This document shows positions 55,184 through 64,000 of a stretch of DNA of 64,000 nt, in pieces. The stretch is taken from NCBI GenBank assembly GCA_963693285.1, contig OY848918.1, forward strand, positions 3,539,876-3,603,875, written 5' to 3'. The DNA is from Xestospongia muta. Its lineage: Eukaryota; Porifera; Demospongiae; Haplosclerida; Petrosiidae. Made by a program: the position numbers and the translations under genes. Positions within the stretch are counted from its first letter, which is position 1; each line of letters begins with the position of its first letter. The notes below the pieces were generated by a model, which did not search any database, was not told the origin of the DNA, and saw only the letters and a program-made list of their open reading frames with translations.

Positions 55184-57877
55184 ATGGCAGTTATAGTTTT
55201 ATTTGAATGTCTTTTTCTTGCAACGTTTGGATTTGTTGCAGGTCTGGAGAATAGAACAGAAACTTACTTAGCTCAATCTGCTACTACAGGTATTACAGAA
55301 CTTACTGTCCAATCTGAACTACCAGTAAGGACTATATTATTATAATATGCCGTTATTATTGTGTTAATAATTAATGATAGCTTGTGCTAAATCACGTATA
55401 GTTATTATTGTAAGATATAGAGCATTTTACAGTCAGATCATCACTGCATAATTTATCTTTCTTTCTAAAGGGAGAAATTCGATGGCATTCAGATAGTGGA
55501 GACTCAGTTCGTATTGTTGTTACAAAATATGCTAAATCTATTTTTGGTATTGACAACATTAATATAGAGTTTCAACATACTCAAGAATCAGTTGTAGTAA
55601 CAGCTAACACTCAACCATCTCCACCTAATGCCTCCGGAAGAAATACAGCTAACTTCTTGGTACTTTTCACAACAGTTTTGCTAACTGGAACCATACTTTT
55701 TGGAGGGAAATCTTCAAAAATGTTTGTTGTCATAGGCATTTTGATCATTTGCCAAATGTGGTATGCCATTGCTCAAGTTGACTCAACCTTGTCTGTCAAT
55801 ATAGACATACATGTACCAAGGTAAGAGGTCTTTGTCAATGAAATGTTACAAAAAGAAAGATAATATTAGTCATTTATTGTTCTTTCATTTATGTATTGAT
55901 CGATGCATATATTATGTAATTTAGCTTGGTCATGATGCAGCTAATATTTTGAATGCCAATGTGAAGACATAATTCATAATAACTCTGGAACAATACTTTA
56001 TATATATATTCTATTGACGTGTCATGCAGATTATTATCCATATGCTTTCTGTAGGAACTTCTCATTTAAAAAAGTGTCACTAATTACTGTCAGAGGAAGT
56101 ATTCAAGTTGACCGCAAGTTAATAGATTTAGAAACACCACTTCGATGTTCTAGTGGCAGTATAAATATAGGTTTGTTAAACTACAACTTATATGTCACCC
56201 ATGAATCTCTGCTAATACCTACAGAATGTCCAAGATGCTGTAGTAGTAATGGTAAATGTATCAATGGAGAATGTCAATGTGGTATAGGTTATCGCAATGG
56301 GACAAGTGATTGTGGTAAGTGATTAATTGTTTATTTTTTATATAGTATTCTCAGCATGCAACACTCATTTATTAATAAAGCAGTACAATAAATTTATTAA
56401 TACTACATCAGCTCAAGTAGAAATTATGCAATTTATATTTCAAAAATGACATTGTTCTTAATATACAAATCCTGTGTATTTATAGATAAACAGACTGAGA
56501 CCACACTTAACCTTTTTTATCAATCCTCTTGATCCAGTTATTATTGGTGCTAAAACACCAGATGGAGATAATATTTATATGATTGGGAAAAAAGATTCAA
56601 ATGGCAATCCCACAAAAGTTCAAAGATTTGAAGTAGTGGATTTAGATGGCAACTCTACTTTTACTGAACTTGATGAGAATGGTACTATAGCTTCAGCTGT
56701 AGACTCAAGTGGCATGACAATGAGATTTAAATGGGATTCCAACTACACCAGTGTACAGGTCACTCTCGTTTTGCCAGACTTATCTCAACAAATTACCATT
56801 AATGTGGACCTCACTGATAATACTACAAATGCTACTTTGGGCTTAGAAGATGAACTATTTGACAAACGAAGTGTTGATGACAATGAAATGGCACAGAAAA
56901 GACAAGAATCTCATGTGAAATATGCTGAAAAAAAAGTTAGATCAAAGAGAGACACAGCTAATTCTGCACGTGTTTCCATTAATGTCTTATCTTGTGGACA
57001 ACCAGAACCAGATGCTATTGTCCAAGCAGATGCTTCATTTGATGATTCTACTACCAGATACACTGCAGTTGCATCTGATTCATCAGGTCTCTACTATATA
57101 TATATTCCAACAGTAGCATCCTCTACAATTGGTGAGACTATAGGAGAAGTCTGCAGTGCTGTTGAAATGGTCTTAGATGAAGCCTGTAGCTGGTATGGTA
57201 AAGTAAAAAAGTATACAAGTTATTTTACTAAGCACAGTGTAGACAAACTTGTCTGTTATTATCTTGGTAATGGTATTAAATTTGCAATTCCCCAACTAAG
57301 GTTGATACCTGTTTACAAATTTTGCAAGACCATCTTTAAAGCAGCCAATTACTACTGTGACAAAATCAATGCCCCAATTGTGTCTGGAGTAATAGACAAG
57401 AAAAAGAGCGAGTTGATCTGTGAACTTATTACTGATTACACTGATAATGCAATTGACTTCTTCAGAGATACTGATGTTACTCTTACCCCTTTTGCCATCT
57501 TTCCTGTTGGTCACACTGTTACTGGTTCCAGTAAGACTCTTTCTTTACCACCTGGATCAAGCATTGTATCAACTACCTTTACAATTGATGATGGTACTTC
57601 ACTCCAGATCACCAGTTTGACAGTAGTACCTGCTGATCCTGATCCATTTGAAGATTATATTGTTACTGTACGATATGAATGTTACACATCTTCAACAAGT
57701 GTTGTGATGTCAATAGTGGGAACAGATGGTTACACAAACACAATTTACTGTTCTGGAGGGCCATCTTGTATCTTGATTGTTCCAGGTGCAGCAGCTCTTG
57801 TCCAAGACACAGTTACTGTAAGAATCTCTGACCCTTCCAGTCCAACTATTACTCGTACAGCATTCATAGTATTCTGA
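55184..57877 (+). CDS. secreted or membrane EGF-family protein, 5 exons, 678 aa if a shifted acceptor is used
   Basis: Exons 55184-55324, 55471-55820, 56055-56170, 56225-56314 correspond one-to-one to the gene at 43084. With the orthologous acceptor (56485) the last exon is frameshifted by an extra T in CTTTTTTATCAATCC and stops within 16 codons. With the AG at 56536-56537 (GATCCAG, preceded by TTTTTTATCAATCCTCTT) the frame is restored at VIIGAKTPDG and runs to 57877; total 2037 nt. Signal peptide (CLFLATFGFVA); EGF-like module (CPRCCSSNGKCINGECQC) in exon 4; RSKR site kept. Exon 2 carries about 43 extra residues (about 108-150) with two hydrophobic segments (LVLFTTVLLTGTILF, MFVVIGILIICQMWYAIA), absent from the 43084 gene. 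It could instead be a pseudogene. Family function unknown. Confidence 0.62.
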
Positions 57878-58439
57878 ATTTGAATGTCACTACAAGGCTG
57901 CAAAATCTAAAACAGAACTTTACTTTTGACTTAGTATAATTTTATTGTTAGTTGTAAAAGTTGTAGTAGATGTTTTCTGCTGATAAACTTTAGCTTTGTT
58001 CTTTTGCTACTAAAACATTAGCACTTATAAATCTTTTTAAAATAATTAACAATAGATTTGCTGTTAACATTTAATGATATGAAATATTAAATATTGCATT
58101 CCTTTGGAGCATTGGTTCCTCAGTTGACAATAAATTTTCTCATTGCATTAATTGCTATTGTGTATGGTCAACTACAAATATATTTGTTGAGATAAATTAA
58201 ATATTGCAATCACATAATTAGTGAGAAATATCTAACATTTTTTAAAAGGAAATACTTGAAATAGTACATATACATGCACAAAGTATCAAACCAGTCAGTC
58301 TGATAACAACACATAAATCACTTCCTTCATTGTCTTCCTCATGTCTTCTTTCTGTTCAGTAATAAAATATTTATTATTGCAAGAATATATAATGAATATC
58401 ATGCTTCAAATGTATTATGTTCTATTGACATGCATATGT

Positions 58440-58667
58440 GATCATTAAACTTGTCCTAATATCCCACAAGCTAAGTGTAAATTAAATATATGTGGTGGAT
58501 GTCAGGCAGGATTCTATCTAAATGACACTGAAGTAACAGATGAGTGAAGTAAATATTGTTCTAATATACTGACCACATATGCTGTTGCCTCTTTATGTCT
58601 CTTGTAGTGTCATGTGAGGCAAGAGGAAACATCTTTAAACCATGTGGTAGATCATGTTCTCCACTGT
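58440..58667 (+). pseudogene. mosaic-gene exon 8-9 relic, second copy
   Basis: As 50820-51030; here GGATGTCAGGCAGGATTCTA keeps the CQ codons, but the GAGTGAAG stop and the premature TAA after TGTTCTCCACTG remain. Confidence 0.85.
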
Positions 58668-58811
58668 AAGTAACATTGATATAACAGAGAGAATGGAAGA
58701 GACCAGGAACAGTTTATGTACTGACTTTGTACATGACATATTAAGTTTTTGACAGCAGCTAGTTTACCTAATGAGAGGAGATATAATGACATATATCAGA
58801 GCGTGTGTTAC

Positions 58812-59231
58812 CTTGTATTCTCAGAGTAGATTCATCAAGGTTAAAATAATTATTGCCATTCACAGACCTTGCAGCAATACATCTCACTACTGTATTGTTA
58901 TAAATATCAAGGATATCCAGGTATGGTAAGATTAGACTATTGTGATCCATCTCCACTTGTAACAATACCAAATTGAATAATGTCATTATTAGCAGATCTT
59001 ATTCCATCAACAAGCCAAGTAACACTCACACCAGTATGATCCACTAAACATTGGTAATGTGCTGTTTGATAGACTCCAATGTTAGGAGATGGAACAAATA
59101 TGAATTGAACAGCTATATAATAAAACTAAATAAAATAGTACATTAGTTATTAATATAATCATACCTGTGCATTTTAATATAATAGATACTAAAAATATCA
59201 GTAGTAGCCATGTTGTCTTCACTAGATCCAT
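58812..59231 (-). pseudogene. inverted copy of mosaic-gene exons 1-2, second copy
   Basis: The signal-peptide exon is intact here (MDLVKTTWLLLIFLVSIIL, phase-1 donor), but the Ig exon has the same TAG and TGA codons as the copy at 51192. The stops therefore predate the tandem duplication, while the exon-1 damage is specific to the left unit. Confidence 0.88.
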
Positions 59232-59435
59232 CTTACAAATGATAGTGATAGACTGGTGATTAAAGTATATAGTATATCTTATATAATTTGAATAAATTCG
59301 TTTTGTTTATTTTAAAATAAACATTTATGTACAACTGGTAGTATTACCTGACTCAAACTATTCCTTACAATCTATTACCACTGACAGATGATGTAGGTAT
59401 AATAATAAAATATAGACAATAGATACTTATCTTAC

Positions 59436-59726
59436 GTGGACAAGAACTAGGTCTTGTAGATGGACAAAGGATAAACCTAGTGAGGTCATTATCTTTTAAA
59501 TGAAATCTCTTTCCTCTGATACTGGATATACTACAGCATTGTTCATAAAGAGAGAGTCCATGTTATGGTATATGTATATTGACAGACAATGTTGAGTCAA
59601 CTTGAGCAAAGGCATACCACATTTGAAAAATGATCAAAATGGCTATGATAAGAAACATTTTTGAAGATTTCCCTCCAAATTGCAAGTTGTAAGAAAAAGG
59701 CATCCAAATGTCACTATAACAGCCAT
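59436..59726 (-). pseudogene. inverted fused fragment of the EGF-family gene, second copy
   Basis: Same fusion as 51817-52112, with the same donor-like GTAAGATAAG end and the same open stretch ending RPSSCP. Confidence 0.65.
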
Positions 59727-59877
59727 TGCACACCAATCAATGTCCAACCCAAACTTGTCAAGTAGATTAATGATATTAATATCATGTAATCAGCAATATG
59801 AATAATTCACCACTTGGTCAGCTGCTGCAGAGTAGACATTAGATTTTCAATACTTTATCTACGTGAATCAGATGTTA

Positions 59878-59927
59878 TTGTTCTTTATTTAAGCTTAAGC
59901 ACACACACAACCTTAGACAAATCATAG
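59878..59927 (+). pseudogene. GGH exon-1 relic, second copy
   Basis: ATGTTATTGTTCTTTATTTA begins like GGH residues 4-9, then a stop, and ends at NLRQIIG-like codons and GTATG. Confidence 0.65.
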
Positions 59928-60389
59928 GTATGTTTGCCAATCTTGCTCATTCACCTTAAACAAAGTTAACTATGCTCTCAGCCTCAAAGAAAACAGCTAG
60001 AGGTCAATACTTTTTGAAGAATCCCATATATCAAATAAATCGAGTCTGTTGCTGGACAACAAGTTTTCAATAGATAATAATTTTGGTGTGGTCAATGCAT
60101 GTCTTGTGATTTGGCTATAGTTATTATTTTGAGTGCAAAAGCCAGTAAAACAATTACTTGACTGTTAACAGGATGTCAATAGTTCAAGTTTGCTGTGTTT
60201 TAATTTTGATAAAATTTTGAGCTTTTTTAGTCCAGTGTAGTCAGTGTAATCATGAAATAACAATGCCTTAGTATTATAAACTATGTCATTATGTCATTAT
60301 TTAAATTAACTGCATGCATCAATATCAGGAGTGGTGGGTCATTATGTGTGTTATGTTCATCTCCTGTTAATCTACTAACATATAATGTT

Positions 60390-60713
60390 TTAGTCTCGTC
60401 CCCAGACCTACTCGCAAGCTATCACAATTTCTTTTGACTTTTGTGTCCCTTGTAAGGAATGTGGCGCGGGTGTTGGTATGCAATTAGAGGTAGTGTGAAA
60501 TATGAAATCATCAAATTGAAGTGTTAAAGCTGATTTAATGAAGAGTAGCCATGCATTCGCTTTCACACATACTTCAATTTGATAATATTCATATTTCACA
60601 CTACCTCTAATTGCATACCAACACCCGCGCCACATTCGTTACTGGGGACACAAAAGTCAAGCCGTGTGACCAGGCCTACTTTAGCTTGCGAGTAGGTCTG
60701 CGGACGAGACTAA
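60390..60713. mobile_element. 324-bp foldback element, second copy
   Basis: Counterpart of 52773-53106, with the same TTAGTCTCGTCC termini. The left arm has lost the TGTAGGTCTGG stretch (reads ATCACAATTTC instead), and the ATAATGT flank is ATATTGT on the right. Confidence 0.85.
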
Positions 60714-60829
60714 TATTGTCTTTGTTATGCAATAGTGCTTATTGAAGTCAATTGACAGAAGACATGTAGGATGTACATGTGGTATTGTCCCAATAGATTT
60801 CATGTCATAGCTGCTAAGAATAAAATTGT

Positions 60830-61225
60830 GATAGGTAACAAAGCAAAGCTATGACAATCATGTATTCCCTTGTGAGGCTATAATGATACAAATTGCATGA
60901 TATATGGACCAAGTACAGTTGTTATATTATGTATGTGTACTATTTTATTAGAGTAAGATTGTGATAGGTTACAAAACAAAGCTATGACAAGCATGTATTT
61001 CATTGTGAGGCTATAATGATATAAATCTCATGATATATGGACCAAGTACAGTTGTTTTATTATGTATGTGTACTATTTTATTAGAGTAAAATTGTGATAG
61101 ATTACGAAGCAAAGCTATGACAAGCATGTATTCCATTGTGAGGCTATAATGATGTAAATTGTATGATATATGCACCAAGTACAGTTGTTATATTATGTAT
61201 GTGTACTATTTTAGTAGATGCAAAC
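60830..61225. repeat. 132-bp tandem repeat, second copy
   Basis: Three units matching 53213-53610. Confidence 0.9.
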
Positions 61226-61630
61226 ATCATAAATAACAGTCTATGAAAGAGTATGTATGGATATGTCATTGCATACATAAGCTGCTTACCATAAGTCACT
61301 CTACAGTATAATACAGTATACAGATCAGTCATTTAGCTAATCAGTTTTAACAGTGTGACAGAGTAAATAACTATACACATGGTACTTATTCCATCATGTC
61401 TATGTAATATTTTTATGCACATGATAATAACCCACGGCTTTAGATGTGTCTATGTATATACCATTTGCTGTACATATATGAAGGAAGTTTATATTCCTTA
61501 AGCTCTATAATACTTTAGTACATTACAGAGTGTGCATATATACTATAACATTGGTCTGTTCTTTATTATAACTTCATTGATAGCAATAACAGAGTATTAT
61601 TACTATTATAGTATATACATATGCTATAGA

Positions 61631-62165
61631 CAGGCTTGTTGTAATTCTAATTTTAATCATTAACGATTAGCAATCATTAGCTGATTCAAGATAATTTTAA
61701 TTCTAATTTCAATTTAAGATATTCTTTCAATTTAATTCAAATCTAATTTCAATCAAAAAGAAATTTTCTAATTTTAAGTAATTTAATTATTGATTAAATC
61801 TGTGAATGTGTTGAATGCAATATCTTTTATTAAGCATAGTGTAAAAAGGATTACACCTAATTGGGTTTTGTCACATGTATTGTACTCTCTTGGTCACTCC
61901 CATGATATTAGCAGCCATGCTGGAAATATTCTATGCCCGGACAGATCATGTCTAAAACCAAAAAACTTTGAACAATTGGTTTTTCTAAAAGTAAATTCAG
62001 AACTTCTGTAACTAATTAAACTATGAATTCAAAAAAACTAATTCTAATTTTAATGATTATTTCTGAAAAATAATCAAGTAATTCTAATTTTAATCATTAA
62101 AAGAGGGTTTCTTAAGTAATTCTAATTTTAATAATTATGATTTACAACTAATTACAACAAGCCTG
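61631..62165 (+). mobile_element. hAT-like element, 535 bp, TIRs and exact 8-bp TSD
   Basis: TIR CAGGCTTGTTGTAATT at 61631 and its complement ending at 62165, with GCTATAGA at 61623-61630 and again at 62166-62173. Inside, 61790-62011 encodes a remnant (SHAGNILCPDRSCLKPKN, then EQLVFLKVN) resembling the hAT C-terminal dimerisation motif (S-AGNI...R--L-PEN---L-FL--N). The rest is AT-rich TAATTCTAATTTTAAT repeats. Confidence 0.88.
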
Positions 62166-62274
62166 GCTATAGAGCAGTTACTTCAGAACCTGATCTGTTC
62201 AGTTAATAATACCTTAACTACCGGTATGTCATAACTAAAATATTTGCTCATTTATGTGTCATCTTATTTACAGG

Positions 62275-62345
62275 TGGACAGACTAATGAGACCACACTTA
62301 ACTTTTTTACCAATCCACTTGATCCAGTTATTATTGGTGCTAAAT
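62275..62345 (+). pseudogene. truncated start of the EGF-family last exon
   Basis: Acceptor TTATTTACAG at 62274, then GGQTNETTLNFFTNPLD and PVIIGAK, after which similarity ends at CAAGTACC. Here the poly-T run keeps the original frame (TTTTTTACCAATCC), unlike the copies at 48861 and 56486. Confidence 0.85.
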
Positions 62346-62747
62346 CAAGTACCTTATCAAACTTGAGAGATGAAAGAAACCGATCAATGCATCTTTTCTG
62401 TATAATTGTTTAAAATCAAATTTTTGATTTTTAATTATGAAATTCAAAAATATAAAATTTTAATTAATTTATGAAAGGTATATATATCTTTATTAGTTAT
62501 TAATTATTAGTTGTCTATTTGTCCGGCGGAAATGTATACTTTGTTGTGTATTAAACTGATCCCCACCCCCTAAATTTTTTATACAACAAAGTATACATTT
62601 CCTGCCGGACAAATAGACACTACGTATTAATTAACCATCGCTATAGCCGCACTCAGTCAGGTTTCGCTTTTTTGTTCTAAGCTGTTTAGGTGACTGTACC
62701 CAGATTGTCTTTACTATTACCTCGATAACCACTTGAAACTGCTAACT
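62346..62747. other. 5' flank of the last gene
   Basis: AT-rich, with one foldback MITE at 62513-62618. No other feature seen. Confidence 0.5.
62513..62618. mobile_element. 106-bp foldback MITE
   Basis: GTCTATTTGTCCGGCGGAAA at the left is inverted at the right with one extra A, and the arms continue through TGTATACTTTGTTGT (about 35 bp). The loop is ~35 bp containing CCCCACCCCC. Outer bases (TAGT on both sides) hint at a TA target. Confidence 0.8.
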
Positions 62748-64000
62748 ATGATTTATCTTATTTTGCTACTAGCTGTTCAATCTCGCGGAGACCTCGCACC
62801 ATCGGATGAACCTGGTAAGTTTATATTAATTAATAGCGTTTTGTTATTATACTCTCAATGAAGCAATGTTAATATTTTAAGCCATAAATATTAAGCTATA
62901 AATTAACTTTTTGCATGCAGTGATCAGTAATTGTCATCAAACACTGTTTGGCTTTGATTATGGCATAATTGTTAGTCTCTAATAAAAAGAAAACAGTTAA
63001 GGATAATAGTGTTTCTCATAATGTGTTAAAATGGTGGTAAGTAGAACCCACAGGCATAACACAATCCTCCCCCATAATTTGTGTTCTGACTTGTCATAAT
63101 ATCAAAACTATTGTAGAACAATTCTTTCAGTTGTTGTTGTAATTTTGGGTGAGGATATATTAGTTATGGTATTTGGAACTTAATTTGTAATAATGTCCTT
63201 ATAGTAATGGAGCCATAGGAATAGTTTTCTAGTGTTTGATGTCCACTTCAAAGATATACTATTAATACTTGTGATGAGAGGATAGAATTTGTATAATTCT
63301 TAGCATCAATTTACACATTCTTGTTTCAACACAGTTTTTAATTCTGTAAGTAACACTGTGCATTTGACAAGTTTACACATATGCGGTGGCCCGGTAGGTC
63401 ACATTTAGGGTTTAGGGTTTAGGCTTTAGTGTGGTGGCCCGGTAGGTTGTGTTTTGGGCCTATCTTAAGATCTAAATTCTAAACCCTAAACCCTAAATGC
63501 AAATTACTGGGCCACCACAGTTTAGGGTTTAGGGTTTAGGGTTTAGATCTTAAGATAGGCCCAAAACGCGACCTACCAGGCCACCACACACATACGATTT
63601 TGTACCAAGGATGGTGTTAAGTCAATGTGAAATTGCATGATACTCTTCATTTTCCTGTTTAACTCTTTGTCCTTTTCCTTCAGAGTGTCAACGTGATCAG
63701 TTTCCCATACTCCCTCCTAATGTCACCTATGTTCCCCTTGGTGCTGATGTTACTGTAACAATCACACATGTAAATTTGAATCCCAATAATTTACAAGTTC
63801 GAAGAGCTAATGCTAATCAAGCTCTTCAATGCACGACCAATCCTATGTGCACATTGGATGTTGATTCTGGAATGTTTACACTTCATAATTTTCAGTCTAG
63901 TTACAACGGAACATATTTGTTTGATTACCTTATTGCATTTCCTCGTTCATGTATTGTCTATTTTGATATTATTGAAGCTGGTAAGTTTAAATTATACATT
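62748..64000 (+). CDS. secreted Ig-like protein, 5' part (gene continues beyond window)
   Basis: Exon 1 62748-62814 (67 nt) encodes signal peptide MIYLILLLAVQSRGDLA and ends at a GTAAGT donor in phase 1. Exon 2 63684-63980 (297 nt, phase 1-1) encodes an Ig-like domain (VTYVPLGADVTVTITHVN, LQCTTNPMCTLDVDSG, YNGTYLFDYLI) and ends at GTAAGT. These two exon lengths and phases are the same as in the mosaic gene at 37460, so it may have the same kind of architecture, but only the first ~121 residues are in view. Confidence 0.72.
63384..63589. mobile_element. foldback repeat with TTTAGGG arms, in intron 1
   Basis: GTGTGGTGGCCCGGTAGGT at 63429 is inverted at the right end, with GGGCCTATCTTAAGATCTAA in both arms. 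Each arm carries TTTAGGG repeats in opposite orientation. A partial third arm (63384-63428) precedes it. Confidence 0.8.

Larger units (their letters stand above)
56486..62110. repeat. tandem segmental duplication, right unit
   Basis: Counterpart of 48861-54415. It retains the complete right end of the hAT-like element at 61631-62165. Confidence 0.88.

Noticed and set aside
63400..63545. Telomeric end or interstitial telomere
   Set aside because: Only a few TTTAGGG units, in inverted orientation, inside an intron and bounded by a foldback terminus.
1..64000. tRNA or rRNA genes
   Set aside because: I saw no convincing A/B-box tRNA fold or rRNA core sequence by eye; a tRNAscan or Infernal run would be needed to exclude them.

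Overview
This is animal nuclear DNA: AT-rich, with short GT-AG introns, many dispersed repeats, and metazoan domain architectures (RING/B-box/filamin/NHL, Ig, FN3, Kunitz, EGF, and KMT2-type PHD and SET relics). The compact introns, the expanded intronless TRIM-NHL genes and the unfamiliar secreted mosaic proteins fit a demosponge of the Amphimedon type. That assignment is inference; no alignment was run.

Layout. (1) 1-33.5 kb is a TRIM-NHL cluster. Four intact intronless E3-ligase-like genes lie on + (1318, 5497, 12769, 17433) and two on - (27285-29540, 31233-33497). Around them are a 3'-only NHL fragment, two N-terminal stubs and two internally deleted relics. Flanking DNA is segmentally duplicated: about 180-3640 matches 11880-15060, and 15240-16960 matches 25270-26850. 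Hence several paralogous loci serve as empty sites for insertions: an 8-bp-TSD MITE, a 1.32-kb hAT element with both ends, and a TA-flanked foldback MITE. Degraded KMT2/trithorax SET and PHD pieces lie at 4.8 and 10.4-11.5 kb. (2) 21.2-24.3 kb (-) is an intronless-looking, roughly 3-kb gene related to bacterial and fungal VioB-like ferritin-domain proteins, now broken by three frameshifts and a stop. (3) 34.0-35.9 kb (-) is a complete eight-exon gamma-glutamyl hydrolase, 300 aa. (4) 37.5-41.4 kb (+) is a 14-exon gene reconstructed here for a secreted Ig-FN3-Kunitz-TIL mosaic protein of 810 aa whose introns are almost all phase 1. (5) 43.1-62.3 kb holds a secreted EGF-containing family that I do not recognise: one intact gene (43084-46938, 647 aa), a broken partial copy (48472-50252), and a second full-length copy (55184-57877) that keeps its frame only if a shifted splice acceptor is used. 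Two of these sit in a ~7.6-kb tandem duplication that also carries inverted relics of the mosaic gene, gamma-glutamyl hydrolase exon-1 relics and paired foldback transposons. (6) The right edge starts another signal-peptide/Ig-like secreted gene.

The TRIM proteins are probably cytoplasmic ubiquitin ligases with NHL propellers for RNA or protein binding. The right half encodes secreted proteins with protease-inhibitor or adhesion-type modules. Both sets evolve by duplication, conversion and transposon insertion. Nothing in the sequence shows that they work together.
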